A DNA stretch of 64,000 bases from Pseudarcicella hirudinis (GCF_900115665.1 NZ_FOXH01000005.1:388033-452032); one strand, 5' to 3'; shown: positions 24,918 through 34,684, counted from the stretch's first letter. Translations and numbers: made by a program. The notes: generated from the letters alone by a model not told the origin.

Positions 24918-26651
24918 ATGACAAAGAATATAAAAATAATCTTTTCTGTCGCACTGTCAGCCTTTCTGATAAGCTGTGAAAGCGTACTTGACAAACAGAA
25001 TCTGGCGGGGGTAAATCCACAGACTGTTTCAAGCGATGTGAATGTGGCCAATGCATACATTAACAACCTTTATGCAACCATAATGCCGGGTAATCCTTCC
25101 GGCAACGGAAACGGTACAGACGAAGGAGTACCCTATGAAAAACAATTCAATGCTATATTACATGGTACAGCTACTATAGAGGTTTTAGATAATTTTAAGC
25201 AATACGAAAACATTCGAAGCATTAATATTTTCTTAGACAATCTGGATGCTGCAACTTATGCGCAGAACAGCAAAGATCAGTTTAAAGGAGAAGCTTTATT
25301 CTGGAGAGCCTGGGCTTACAATACTTTAGTCAGCAGTTACGGGGGGGTTCCTCTTATACTCAAAGCACAAGCTCCGACAACAGACCTTACCGTATTAGCG
25401 CAAACCCGGAACAAAACTTCCGAATGTGTGACGCAAATACTCAAGGATTTAGACGATGCCATCGCTTTACTTCCCGAAACTTCCGATCCAGGAAGAATAG
25501 ATAAAGGCAGCGCAATGGCTTTTAAGGGTCGGGTATTACTTTTCTTTGCCAGCCCGCTGTTTAACGGACTAGGAGGCGTTGCTACCTGGAAAAAAGCTTA
25601 CGATGCCAACCTGGCTGCCAAAACTTTTCTTGATGGCAAAGGGAAAGGTCTTTTTAGCCCGTACAAAGATATCTGGGATGTAGAGCTAAATAAAGAAGTG
25701 GTAATGGTCAGAAGATACAATTATCCTCAGGCTACTTATTTCCAGGGCGGATTGATGCCATTGAACTGGTCTAAAGATGATGTCGGATATGATCGCCCAT
25801 CGCTTGAGCTGGTTGATGCCTTTCCGATGAAAGACGGCTCTTCCTGGAATCCGGGTACAGATGGATACAGTAAATTTTTCATGAACCGGGATGATCGCTT
25901 TTATGCAAACATTGCCTATAACGGCTCCCCTAATCAGTACCTGAAAGGAATGAGAGACAGCAAAAGTTATCTGTGGACTTACTGGAATAATATTACTGAC
26001 TACAACGGAGTAAAAGGAATCATCGGAAAACATAATCAGGTTACTGACGAAGGAACATTACCTTCAGCTTCAGGATTTTACCGGATCAAGGCCATTGACA
26101 AAAATATCGACAAAGGTAATGTGTACAATGCTGCTGTAGACTGGCCTGAAATCAGATATACTGAAGTACTGATGAATCTTGGGGAATGTGCCAATGAGGT
26201 TGGTGAAACCAATACTGCCCTTCAGGTATTGAAAGATGTCAGAAACAGAGCTAATATTTCTGCCGGAACCGACGGAAATTTTGGGATTCTTGCAAAAACC
26301 CAGACTGAAATAAGAATAGCTTACCAGAAAGAACGGTTTGTTGAATTTTGCTTCGAAGGAAAACGCTGGAATGATATCCGTCGCTGGAAATTATTTGATC
26401 AGCTTAATGCCCTTCCGCAGAGACATGGATTGGCAATTACACTTAAACCAGGTGTTCCTGACATGGCTCCAATGGCAGATCTTAATACCAATTATGATAA
26501 TTTTACCTACAAGGTTATTACATGTGATCCGATAAATCTGGCACTGAAAGATCAGTATTATATTTATCCGATACCCAAAGCCAGACTTGACAGGAATGCA
26601 AAACTGGAACAAGTAAAGGGCTGGGGAGGAACATTTGATCCATTCCTTTAA
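24918..26651 (+). CDS. SusD/RagB-type surface glycan-binding lipoprotein
   Basis: A 577-residue protein. The N-terminus has a lipobox (AFLISCESVLDK), so it should be anchored on the outer membrane. SusD-type TPR-rich segments follow (LFWRAWAYNTLVSSYGGVPLIL; AMAFKGRVLLFFASPLFNG). The C-terminal hallmark RIAYQKERFVEFCFEGKRWNDIRRW is present. It lies 25 bp after SusC and forms the lid on that transporter. A strong terminator follows. Confidence 0.93.
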   Translation: MTKNIKIIFSVALSAFLISCESVLDKQNLAGVNPQTVSSDVNVANAYINNLYATIMPGNPSGNGNGTDEGVPYEKQFNAILHGTATIEVLDNFKQYENIRSINIFLDNLDAATYAQNSKDQFKGEALFWRAWAYNTLVSSYGGVPLILKAQAPTTDLTVLAQTRNKTSECVTQILKDLDDAIALLPETSDPGRIDKGSAMAFKGRVLLFFASPLFNGLGGVATWKKAYDANLAAKTFLDGKGKGLFSPYKDIWDVELNKEVVMVRRYNYPQATYFQGGLMPLNWSKDDVGYDRPSLELVDAFPMKDGSSWNPGTDGYSKFFMNRDDRFYANIAYNGSPNQYLKGMRDSKSYLWTYWNNITDYNGVKGIIGKHNQVTDEGTLPSASGFYRIKAIDKNIDKGNVYNAAVDWPEIRYTEVLMNLGECANEVGETNTALQVLKDVRNRANISAGTDGNFGILAKTQTEIRIAYQKERFVEFCFEGKRWNDIRRWKLFDQLNALPQRHGLAITLKPGVPDMAPMADLNTNYDNFTYKVITCDPINLALKDQYYIYPIPKARLDRNAKLEQVKGWGGTFDPFL

Positions 26652-26657
26652 TAAAGA

Positions 26658-26698
26658 TGCCGGGGAAAGGGTATTTCCCCGGTATTTTTTTCTTTTTC
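26658..26698 (+). terminator. Rho-independent terminator after SusD
   Basis: CCGGGGAAA (26660-26668) pairs with TTTCCCCGG (26674-26682), then TATTTTTTT. It separates the SusCD transcript from the following 841-residue protein, perhaps only partly. Confidence 0.88.
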
Positions 26699-26793
26699 AG
26701 TCAGTATCATAAAACCGGCCCGGATTCGTCGAATCAATTTTAAATATTTAATTCATTTTCAGGCCATTTTACAATCATTTCAACATTTCGGTA

Positions 26794-29319
26794 ATGAAAA
26801 TCTTTCAAAACTTTGTACTTATCTCTATCATACTTTTCAGTACTACGCTCAGAGGGCAAATCAATCTGAAAACCAACTATTCTACCATCAGTATTAATGG
26901 AAAAGGATTCATTACATCAATTAAAGATAAAATAACGCATAAAGAATATTGTCCGAAAGGCCGTCCTTCTTCCTTATTAAACCTGCATTCTCAAAATAAA
27001 TACCTTGAACCGCAAAGTGCCTCCTTTAATCCCCAAAAAGGAGAAATACTGTTAAACTATTCCAACGGGTCTGTGGCCAAGGTTAAATTACTGCAAAAAA
27101 AGCACTACCTGCGATTTGAACTGGTTTCACTGACAAATCGCGAACAAATAGATAATATCGTTTGGGGACCTTATAAAACCAATATTTCCAAAACTATCGG
27201 TGATATCATTTCAGTAGTACGCAGTGATGATTTTGCCATCGGAATGCTGGGTTTGAATGACAATACTACCAGCGGTCCGCCTAACGACGGTGATATGTCT
27301 TTCATGTATTACTATATCCATTCTCCTGATCCTAAAAAATATCCTCTGCCTCCACATCTGAAAGAAGGGCAAACCTTCAAAATCGGTGGAGATGGTATCA
27401 GCGACATTGCTTTCTATTCCCAGCCGGAAGAATATTTCAGAATGTGCTACGGCAACGGAGCATTACTGGAACCTGAGTTTGGTTCATCAATCTGTATGCA
27501 TTCGAGAAATCGCCGGAAAGAACAAATGATCAATTTCCCCGTCCTGCCGGATAACGTGGACGGTGGCTTTAATTCAGCCAGACACCAGCTTGTGGTGCCG
27601 ACCAATGCAGATTTCATCGGCTCAGCTATCGCTCTCTATGCCTGTCCGGACACACTTGGACTTGCCACTATTGAAAAAATTGTCTTAAATGAAGGATTAC
27701 CGCATCCTGAAGTAGATGGAAAATGGATCAAAGATCCGAAAGCTTACAAACCGGATATCGCCTGGTGGGGTGCGCATGACAGTCTGAGTGTTTATGCCAG
27801 TCAACTCGGACTTAATGCGGTACAGGATGAAGGTTTGGGAGAATATTATCCCAACCCCGCTAACCGCTGGGCCAAAAAGAAAATACAACTGAATAATTAC
27901 GGACTTGATATTCCGGAATTTGGGGCAATTATGCAAAAAAATGGCATCAGATATGGTTTACATACACTTTGCGAGTTTCTTCAGCCTCATACCAGCGACG
28001 TCTCGCCGACACCAAATGATAGTCTGGCTATTATGATGAGAACGCATATTACCCGAAACCTCCTGGAAAATGACAGCATCATAACAGTAGCCGACACCAG
28101 CTATTTTCATGAATTCGGCGGTTGGGAAGGTAATCATACCAATGTACTAAAAATCGGGAAGGAACTAATCGAATACACAGGTATTACCAAAACACAGCCT
28201 TATACTTTTCTGGGTGTAAAAAGAGGTTTTCATGGTACAACCGCAGGTTCTTATCAGGCAGGTACTACAATCGTTAAACTTCAGCCTAACTGTTACAGAG
28301 GCTTTGCTCCGGATATGAACCTTCAAGAGGTTTATGCTGACTATTATGGCCGCCTGCTGACAGATGGCAAAATGGATTATATTGATTTTGACGGACTGGA
28401 AAGCTGTATTTATCAGGGACACGGACAGTATTCTTTTAAAAGATTTTTCAGAAAACTGTTCGACAGTTATAAAAACAACGGCGGACAGTACCTCAGAGTA
28501 ATGGGAAGCTGTGTTTATGAAGGAAACTGGCACTATATGAGCGTTTGCAACGTCGGAGGAGGTGACCATATGTTTAGCCCAGTACTGAATAAATGGGGGA
28601 TTGAAGGGAAAGATATGCGTTACGTTTTTGAGAGCAACTATTTCCCGGCCACATTCGGAATTATCAATTTCAGTCCTGCCTGGAGCTTATACGATGCAGA
28701 GAATTTACAAGCCAAGTCCATCGGCTGGAATGCCACTTACATGTTAGGATTAAGTCAGGAAACTGTAGAGAAAAGTGCAGAAAAACAAGCCATTTTCAAA
28801 GCTTACCGAACCTGGGAAAATGCCAGAGCAGCCAATGTTTTCAGCCCTGCACATAAGAAATTGTTAAAAGACCTGAATTATAAATTTCATCTTGAGGAAA
28901 AAGAAAAAGGGAAATTCGCATTATCTGTCATCAGAGAGAATCGCTTCATGCTATATGCAGCACCTGATTCCAGCAAACAATTCAATGTTTTCAATGAATT
29001 TGACAATCAACCCCTGCAATTTTCAATAAGGTTAACCGGAAACAAAAACAGCCTGGCAGCGGGAGTCTCTTTCAGCCTGAACCAGAAAACATACAATATT
29101 CCAACGACAATCAGTGAAGGGCAATTCCTGATCGCTGAAAAAGGCAGACTCTATCTGACAGATCGTAACAGGAAAAAACTCAAAGAGATTACAAATGTTA
29201 CCTTACCATCTCTTCCTTCCGGCAAGCATATCATGCAATGGCAGATTAATACGGCTTCGGATAAGGAAATCAAACTGGAAGTAGTGGTAAGTACCTTTGG
29301 CAAGACGTTATCTGTTTAA
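26794..29319 (+). CDS. Secreted 841-aa protein of unknown family, candidate glycan enzyme
   Basis: A signal peptide (MKIFQNFVLISIILFSTTLRG) precedes a beta-rich N-terminal part (to about residue 270). A central region with barrel-type motifs follows (PDIAWWGAHDSLSVYASQLG; GLHTLCEFLQPHTSDVSP; YADYYGRLLTDGKMDYIDFD and then GLES; GQYLRVMGSCVYEGNWHY), then a C-terminal beta part. DFDGLES is the kind of strand-end acidic cluster seen in TIM-barrel glycosidases such as GH36-type enzymes. I do not recognise a named family. It sits between SusCD and two sulfatases, so a role on the imported or surface-bound glycan is likely. Lyase or hydrolase cannot be decided. Confidence 0.7.
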   Translation: MKIFQNFVLISIILFSTTLRGQINLKTNYSTISINGKGFITSIKDKITHKEYCPKGRPSSLLNLHSQNKYLEPQSASFNPQKGEILLNYSNGSVAKVKLLQKKHYLRFELVSLTNREQIDNIVWGPYKTNISKTIGDIISVVRSDDFAIGMLGLNDNTTSGPPNDGDMSFMYYYIHSPDPKKYPLPPHLKEGQTFKIGGDGISDIAFYSQPEEYFRMCYGNGALLEPEFGSSICMHSRNRRKEQMINFPVLPDNVDGGFNSARHQLVVPTNADFIGSAIALYACPDTLGLATIEKIVLNEGLPHPEVDGKWIKDPKAYKPDIAWWGAHDSLSVYASQLGLNAVQDEGLGEYYPNPANRWAKKKIQLNNYGLDIPEFGAIMQKNGIRYGLHTLCEFLQPHTSDVSPTPNDSLAIMMRTHITRNLLENDSIITVADTSYFHEFGGWEGNHTNVLKIGKELIEYTGITKTQPYTFLGVKRGFHGTTAGSYQAGTTIVKLQPNCYRGFAPDMNLQEVYADYYGRLLTDGKMDYIDFDGLESCIYQGHGQYSFKRFFRKLFDSYKNNGGQYLRVMGSCVYEGNWHYMSVCNVGGGDHMFSPVLNKWGIEGKDMRYVFESNYFPATFGIINFSPAWSLYDAENLQAKSIGWNATYMLGLSQETVEKSAEKQAIFKAYRTWENARAANVFSPAHKKLLKDLNYKFHLEEKEKGKFALSVIRENRFMLYAAPDSSKQFNVFNEFDNQPLQFSIRLTGNKNSLAAGVSFSLNQKTYNIPTTISEGQFLIAEKGRLYLTDRNRKKLKEITNVTLPSLPSGKHIMQWQINTASDKEIKLEVVVSTFGKTLSV

Positions 29320-29393
29320 GCTTTTTTATCAGGGCTTTCCGTCTGAAACACAGCAACGGCTTCTGAACGCAATCTTCCGGTAGTTTATTAAAA

Positions 29394-29431
29394 AGAGTAA
29401 TAGTCAGAGTATATATTCCGGCTATTGCTCT
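29394..29431 (+). terminator. Probable terminator
   Basis: AGAGTAATAG (29394-29403) pairs with CTATTGCTCT (29422-29431) with one wobble, then TTT. It follows the 841-residue gene. Confidence 0.55.
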
Positions 29432-29501
29432 TTTCTGTTATTAAATGGTTCCTATCCGTTTTTCCCCGGGACAGGTAAACAGAGAAACGATTTTATTTGA
29501 A

Positions 29502-29509
29502 TACCTTTG
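29502..29509 (+). promoter_or_regulatory. Promoter -7 element TACCTTTG for first sulfatase
   Basis: Exact match to TAnnTTTG, 42 bp before the preferred ATG. No good TTTG is seen 19 bp upstream, so support is partial. Confidence 0.45.
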
Positions 29510-29551
29510 CCGGGTTCGATTTTTTATTCTGAAATCCAAACTGATGAACTT

Positions 29552-31021
29552 ATGAAAAAAATAAAGGTCTGTATTGTCTTACTGACTCTTGCCGTTTTGC
29601 TGATCACTACCGGCAGTTCCTGGAAACCCTCTCCTAACCCGCAAAAGCCTCCGAATGTTGTGTTAATTTTTATGGATGATATGGGTTACGGTGATCTATC
29701 CTGTTATGGAGCAACAGGGTATAAAACACCTAATCTGGATCAGCTGGCACTGGAAGGAACCCGTTTTACAAATTTCCTTGCGGCTCAGGCAGTTTGCTCC
29801 GCTTCAAGAGCAGCTTTGCTTACAGGCACTTATCCCAACAGAATAGGCATAACCGGCGCATTGATGTCATGGGCAGATAATGGTATAAATCCTGAAGAAG
29901 AAACCATTCCTGAATTACTAAAAGAAAAAGGATATACCACCGGAATTTTTGGCAAATGGCATTTGGGTCATCATCCTGAGTTTTTGCCTTTACAGAACGG
30001 TTTTGATGAGTTTTACGGAATCCCGTATTCAAATGATATGTGGCCGGTGGAACCGGACGGAAAACCTGCTACAACCGGATTAAAGTCCAGATTTCCTGTT
30101 CTTCCGCTGATTAGCGGAAATGACAGGGTGGCAGAAGTGAGAACTCATGCAGATCAGAATAAACTGACCACTACGCTTACAGAAAAAGCTGTTTCTTTTA
30201 TCAACCGAAACAAAAGCAAGCCGTTTTTCTTATATTTTCCACACCCGATGCCCCACGTTCCGCTGGGCGTTTCTGACAAATTCAAAGGGAAAAGCGGAGT
30301 CGGAATGTATGGAGATGTAATGATGGAAGTGGACTGGTCCGTCGGACAAGTCCTGAAAGCCCTGAAAGATAATGGTTTAGACAGAAACACGCTTGTAATT
30401 TTCACAAGCGACAATGGCCCATGGCTTAATTATGGAAACCATGCAGGATCTGCGGGGGCATTCCGTGAAGGAAAAGGAACGTCTTTTGAGGGCGGTCAGA
30501 GAGAACCTTGTATCATTCGCTGGCCGGGTCAGGTACCTGCCGGAAGGGTTTGCAACAAATTGCTTAGCAACATGGATTTACTTCCGACAATTGCCAAAGT
30601 TTGTGGAGCGAGATTACCTAAAAATCGTATCGACGGCATTGACTGGACAGAATTACTGAAAGGAAATGAATCAATTACTCCCCGTAAAACCTTTTATTAC
30701 TATTATCGGAAAAATAGTCTTGAAGGTGTAAGACGTGATCATTGGAAACTGGTATTTAACCATCCCGGAAGAACTTATGCAGGATATTTGCCGGGAGATG
30801 ACGGCTGGCCGGGGCCGAATACTGAAGACTTCGCCTTTCCAAAAGCACTTTATGATCTGAGAAGGGATCCGGGAGAACGTTATGACGTTAAGGAAAAATA
30901 CCCGGAAATCGTGGCAGAACTTGAAAAACTCGCTGAGGAAGCCAGACAGGATTTAGGCGATGATCTGCAAAATAAACCGGGTACAAATCTCAGAAAGTCG
31001 GGAATGCATACAGAGAAGTAA
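29552..31021 (+). CDS. Secreted sulfatase 1 (S1 family)
   Basis: Start at ATG 29552 because a signal peptide follows (MKKIKVCIVLLTLAVLLITTG). The 489-residue enzyme has DDMGYGDLSCYG (calcium-binding Asp pair) and CSASR at 82-86, where Cys becomes formylglycine and attacks the sulfate ester. It also has GKWHLGHH and FTSDNGPW. The CxAxR form is accepted by anaerobic-type or FGE maturation enzymes. Its substrate is unknown. With a second sulfatase, GH125 and SusCD it points to a sulfated glycan. No overlap with the next gene; a separate promoter is likely. Confidence 0.92.
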   Translation: MKKIKVCIVLLTLAVLLITTGSSWKPSPNPQKPPNVVLIFMDDMGYGDLSCYGATGYKTPNLDQLALEGTRFTNFLAAQAVCSASRAALLTGTYPNRIGITGALMSWADNGINPEEETIPELLKEKGYTTGIFGKWHLGHHPEFLPLQNGFDEFYGIPYSNDMWPVEPDGKPATTGLKSRFPVLPLISGNDRVAEVRTHADQNKLTTTLTEKAVSFINRNKSKPFFLYFPHPMPHVPLGVSDKFKGKSGVGMYGDVMMEVDWSVGQVLKALKDNGLDRNTLVIFTSDNGPWLNYGNHAGSAGAFREGKGTSFEGGQREPCIIRWPGQVPAGRVCNKLLSNMDLLPTIAKVCGARLPKNRIDGIDWTELLKGNESITPRKTFYYYYRKNSLEGVRRDHWKLVFNHPGRTYAGYLPGDDGWPGPNTEDFAFPKALYDLRRDPGERYDVKEKYPEIVAELEKLAEEARQDLGDDLQNKPGTNLRKSGMHTEK

Positions 31022-31057
31022 GCTCAGCAAACCATTTTACAATAAATTTTCAAGAAA

Positions 31058-31100
31058 TGCACAATCGGTTGAACTGGCCTGTTTGACCGATTATGTGCAT
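31058..31100. promoter_or_regulatory. Paired LacI-like operators (site B)
   Basis: TGCACAATCGGTTGAA (from 31058) and TTGACCGATTATGTGCA (to 31099) have CG centres at 31066-31067 and 31088-31089, 22 bp apart. TATTTTTG (31150-31157), a TAnnTTTG element for the second sulfatase, ends about 69 bp after the second centre. The outer arms TGCACA/TGTGCA are complementary. Confidence 0.6.
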
Positions 31101-31239
31101 TTAGCTTCAATTCCTCTGAAAATTATCACATTTGATTATAGCTCTTCCTTATTTTTGGGTGTTTTTACCGGAAAAAGTCGGAGGCTTATTTCCTTCCCGA
31201 AATTCATATGCAGGAATTTTCATTCCAACCTGTTTAATC

Positions 31240-32721
31240 ATGAAAAGAAACATTTCTATTCTGGCTCTGCTCTTATTGTCAACCATTTTTTCAGCGAAAG
31301 CGCAGACCCGGAAAGCTAAGCCCAATATCATTTACATCTATGCAGACGACATGGGTTATGGTGAATTAGGCTGTTATGGTCAGCAAAAGATCAGAACACC
31401 TAATCTTGACAAGCTTGCCAAAGAAGGAATCCGGTTTACACAGCACTATGCCAGTACACCTGTATGTGCCCCCTCAAGATGTCAGCTTATGACCGGAAAA
31501 CACGGAGGACATTCTTACATCCGGGGTAATTATGAATTAGGCGGTTTTGCCGATTCAACCGAAGGGGGGCAGATGCCACTGTATCCAAATGCCCTGACAA
31601 TCGGGAAGATTCTCCAGAAAGAAGGCTATAAAACCGCCTGTATCGGAAAATGGGGTATGGGAATGAGCAATACTACCGGAGATCCCAACAAACAGGGATT
31701 TGACTATTTTTATGGTTTTTTAGACCAGAAACAGGCTCATAATCATTATCCTACTCATTTATGGGAGAATGGAAAATGGGATACTCTAAACAATCCGCCG
31801 ATAGAAGTTCATCGTAAAGTTGATAAGAATAATATTACCGATGCCACCTTCGACTATTACATCGGCAAAGAATACGCAGTAAATAAAATCGCCGAAAAAG
31901 CTCTGAATTTTGTTAGAAACAATAGAAAAGGCCCTTTTTTCCTTTATCTGCCATTCCCCTCTCCGCATTTATCGTTACAGGCACCTAAAGAAGCCGTTCA
32001 GGAATACATTGGCCGGTTTGATGAAAAACCTTATTTAGGAGAAAAAGGGTATTGCCCTGTCCGTTACCCGAAATCTACTTATGCTGCCATGATTACTACC
32101 ATGGATAAGAGAATCGGGGAAGTGATTGAACTTGTTAAAAACCTGGGGCTGGATGACAATACCATTATCATGTTTTCAAGTGACAACGGAGCTTCCACAG
32201 TGGGTGGAGTTGATACGGAGTTTTTCAAAAGCCTCGGAGATTTAAAAGGTGCGAAAATGGAAGTATATGAAGGAGGAATCCGGATACCGTTTATTGCAAG
32301 ATGGCCTGCTAAGATTCCTGCCGGAAAAGTAACCAATCATGCTTCCGTACAATATGATCTCATGGCGACTATCAACGAATTACTTGGAATCAAAGGAATC
32401 CAGACAGACGGCACTTCCTTTTTGCCCACCCTGCTCAATAAGGAAAAGCAACAGAAACAACATGAGTTTATCTATTGGGAATATCCGGAAAACGGCGGTC
32501 AGGTTGCTATCCGGATCGGAAACTGGAAAGGTGTTAAAAGAGATATGATTAAAAACCGACAGGCTAAATGGGAACTTTATGACCTGAACAAGGACGTTAC
32601 AGAAAGCCACAATATTGCAGAACAGCATCCTGAAATCATTACTCAGCTTTCTATGATTCTGAAAAGGGAACATACTCCGAGTCATATAAAAGACTGGGAA
32701 TTTGTGAGTCCGAAATTTTAA
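31240..32721 (+). CDS. Secreted sulfatase 2 (S1 family)
   Basis: ATG 31240 gives a signal peptide (MKRNISILALLLLSTIFSAKA). The longer frame from 31132 overlaps the promoter element. The 493-residue enzyme has DDMGYGELGCYGQ, CAPSR at 76-80 (formylglycine site), GKWGMGM and MFSSDNGAS. It differs from sulfatase 1 in having CAPSR and a different substrate region, so the two probably act on different sulfate positions. Its upstream region carries the paired operator shared with two other loci. Confidence 0.92.
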   Translation: MKRNISILALLLLSTIFSAKAQTRKAKPNIIYIYADDMGYGELGCYGQQKIRTPNLDKLAKEGIRFTQHYASTPVCAPSRCQLMTGKHGGHSYIRGNYELGGFADSTEGGQMPLYPNALTIGKILQKEGYKTACIGKWGMGMSNTTGDPNKQGFDYFYGFLDQKQAHNHYPTHLWENGKWDTLNNPPIEVHRKVDKNNITDATFDYYIGKEYAVNKIAEKALNFVRNNRKGPFFLYLPFPSPHLSLQAPKEAVQEYIGRFDEKPYLGEKGYCPVRYPKSTYAAMITTMDKRIGEVIELVKNLGLDDNTIIMFSSDNGASTVGGVDTEFFKSLGDLKGAKMEVYEGGIRIPFIARWPAKIPAGKVTNHASVQYDLMATINELLGIKGIQTDGTSFLPTLLNKEKQQKQHEFIYWEYPENGGQVAIRIGNWKGVKRDMIKNRQAKWELYDLNKDVTESHNIAEQHPEIITQLSMILKREHTPSHIKDWEFVSPKF

Positions 32722-32741
32722 AAGAACACCGATCTTTTATT

Positions 32742-32787
32742 AAAACGGAAGTCTGATCCCGTTTTCCGGATTTCAGGCTTCTGTTTT
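32742..32787 (+). terminator. Probable terminator after sulfatase 2
   Basis: AAAACGGAAG (32742-32751) pairs with CTTCTGTTTT (32778-32787) around a further internal stem, followed by C and TT. It closes the glycan locus. Confidence 0.55.
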
Positions 32788-33156
32788 CTTGAAATATTAC
32801 TACATATTTTCAGCACTTTGCCGATTTTCTACTAAACCGACTGAAGCCTCTGAGTATAAACCCATCTTTTATCACTCAATTTTTAAGGATTTTCCTCTCT
32901 TTTTGGCATTCATCTCAAGCTTTTCTGCGTATTCACCGCCAAATTATACGCAAAAAAAGTAATAATTCCTCGCCAGTGTAAAATAACCTATTTAACGGTT
33001 AAATACCTAATTGTCTATAACATACATTTCAGTAAAAGTATTAATTTTGCATTAAGTTAAACTTTTCCAAGAAATAATTTCATTAACCGGATAAAGTATT
33101 ACCTATTAATCCTTAAAACGACATCTGACTTTTTTCCATTGCTAAACTTTAAAAAT
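32788..33156 (+). promoter_or_regulatory. Spacer with palindrome and TAATTTTG promoter element
   Basis: Gene-free and AT-rich. TATTTAAC-G-GTTAAATA (32989-33005) is a perfect palindrome of 8-bp arms, a possible operator. TAATTTTG (33042-33049) is an exact TAnnTTTG -7 match about 107 bp before the small ORF; the -33 region is weak. TGCGTAT/ATACGCA (32926-32932 and about 32946-32952) forms a second, longer-spaced inverted repeat. Confidence 0.45.
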
Positions 33157-33324
33157 ATGAGCTTAAACAAAATACTTTCTAAGTACGAGTTGGTAATTGT
33201 ATTTATCTTTTGCCTGAGTCTCGCCTGCTGCTATAATAGTGTTTTTAATTTTCTGAACAAGAATCTACCTGGCAATTCGGGTAAACCTACTAAAAGCAAT
33301 ATCTCCGTAAAATTTAACGGTTAA
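33157..33324 (+). CDS. Small membrane or secreted peptide (55 aa)
   Basis: ATG 33157 (MSLNKILSKYELVIVFIFCL) gives a 55-residue peptide. One hydrophobic segment (about residues 12-24) is followed by two adjacent cysteines, then a polar tail with GNSGKPTKSNISVKFNG. The segment could be a signal sequence or lipoprotein-like, but the site SLAC does not match a strict lipobox. It has its own promoter element upstream and a very strong hairpin 13 bp downstream, which supports a real gene. Family unknown. Confidence 0.5.
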   Translation: MSLNKILSKYELVIVFIFCLSLACCYNSVFNFLNKNLPGNSGKPTKSNISVKFNG

Positions 33325-33337
33325 TATATATACTTTT

Positions 33338-33405
33338 AAAATACCTCAATTGGTAAGCTTGATTGTTTTACTGAAAACATATCAGCTTATTAATTGAGGT
33401 ATTTT
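33338..33405 (+). terminator. Long extended hairpin/terminator after the 55-aa gene
   Basis: AAAATACCTCAATT (33338-33351) is a perfect complement of AATTGAGGTATTTT (33392-33405). Inside it TAAGCTTGAT and ATCAGCTTA continue the stem with a bulge. A T-rich tail follows. This is longer than an ordinary terminator, so a structured 3' RNA is possible. Confidence 0.6.
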
Positions 33406-33761
33406 CTTTTCCTTTCAACCTTCCTGACATTCATTTTTAAATTTCTCTGTCCCGGCAAAACCTATTCTTTTCAAAAGACCATTCCCCTTCGCTTTTTTCT
33501 TTCAAAATGCTATGATTCCCGGATATAGTTGTAACAAAATTATTTTCACTTAACTAATGACAAAAATCATCATTTATACCAAAAGCTAAAAACACCACAC
33601 AACTATCAGTAGTTCAATCAATTAGCCACCAAATACCACTGTCTCATCCCTGAAAACGGTAATATTTAACTCAATTTCCCTAAAAACCAAGATACCATAC
33701 TGCTCAGTTGTCTTTATCTTTAACAAAAAATTAAGAAATACCCGTTTTGTCACAGCTCAAA
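33406..33761. other. Spacer upstream of the ebo operon
   Basis: About 356 bp, AT-rich, no gene. TATCTTTA (33715-33722) is one base from a TAnnTTTG element about 40 bp before eboA. No convincing -33 element or repeat is visible. Confidence 0.3.
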
Positions 33762-34598
33762 ATGTCAGCGAAACCACTCATCTGCGAAATTATTAAACAA
33801 AATGCCACTGAAAAGGAAATTCTGTGGCTAAACGATAAAGTAAAAAGCGATTCAAAAACAATCTTAACCGCTTTTGTGGCAACTCCGAGATTTATCAGGA
33901 AAACAATCATTGAAACTTCTGATAATTCCCTTGCTGAACCGGTTCCCGGCTGGTCTGTAAAAGGCTGGTCTCTTGACCGACTGGTCAGGATATATCTATT
34001 GCTGCATTTGTCGTCTGAAGACAAAACTTCTTATTTCAAAAACATAGAAACATTATTTGAAACCGGAGAAATCAATGAACTGGTTTCTTTGTACTCGGCA
34101 TTGTCTGTTCTTGACTTTACAGAAGACTGGGTTTTCAGAGCAACTGAGGCGGTGCGTTCTAACATTGGTTTTGTATTTGATGCCATCGCATTCGGGAATC
34201 CCTACCCTGCCAGGTATTTTTCCAATCCGGCATGGAATCAATTAGTGCTAAAATGCATTTTTAATGATAAACCGGTTCATTTAATTTTAGGACTGGAAGA
34301 AAGGGCTAATTTAAAACTGGCTGAAACTCTTTCTGACTTTGCCCACGAGCGATGGGCTGCGGGCAGAAAAGTACCGGCACAGGTTTGGAGACTGGTCAGT
34401 AAATTTGTCAATGAGACTATTTTAAAGGATCTTATTCACCTTTTTGAATCGAACGATAAATATGACCGGATGGCTGCGGCATTAGTATGTTCAGAAACCA
34501 ATTTTGAACCAGCTCATTCGTTATTAAATAAGTTTCCTGAATTAAAGCAGGGTGTACAAAATAAAGTGTTCAGCTGGACGGAACTGGAAATTCTGTAA
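33762..34598 (+). CDS. eboA: EboA-like protein
   Basis: First gene of a six-gene ebo operon. I start at ATG 33762 (MSAKPLICEIIKQNATEKE), not at the TTG 15 bp upstream. The 278-residue protein is soluble and largely helical and has no known catalytic motif; WSLDRLVRIYLLLHL and HERWAAGRKVPAQVWRLV stand out. Identification rests mainly on position, just before the TatD, UbiA, cyclase, TIM-barrel and phosphatase genes in the order known as eboB-F. The biochemical role of EboA is unsettled. Confidence 0.75.
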   Translation: MSAKPLICEIIKQNATEKEILWLNDKVKSDSKTILTAFVATPRFIRKTIIETSDNSLAEPVPGWSVKGWSLDRLVRIYLLLHLSSEDKTSYFKNIETLFETGEINELVSLYSALSVLDFTEDWVFRATEAVRSNIGFVFDAIAFGNPYPARYFSNPAWNQLVLKCIFNDKPVHLILGLEERANLKLAETLSDFAHERWAAGRKVPAQVWRLVSKFVNETILKDLIHLFESNDKYDRMAAALVCSETNFEPAHSLLNKFPELKQGVQNKVFSWTELEIL

Positions 34599-34684
34599 AA
34601 TTCCTCATTTTGTTTCAGACAGATGCAGGAAGAATAGGCATGACCCGGGCGTAAAAGTAAAATCAATTTTCCCTACTAAATAAA

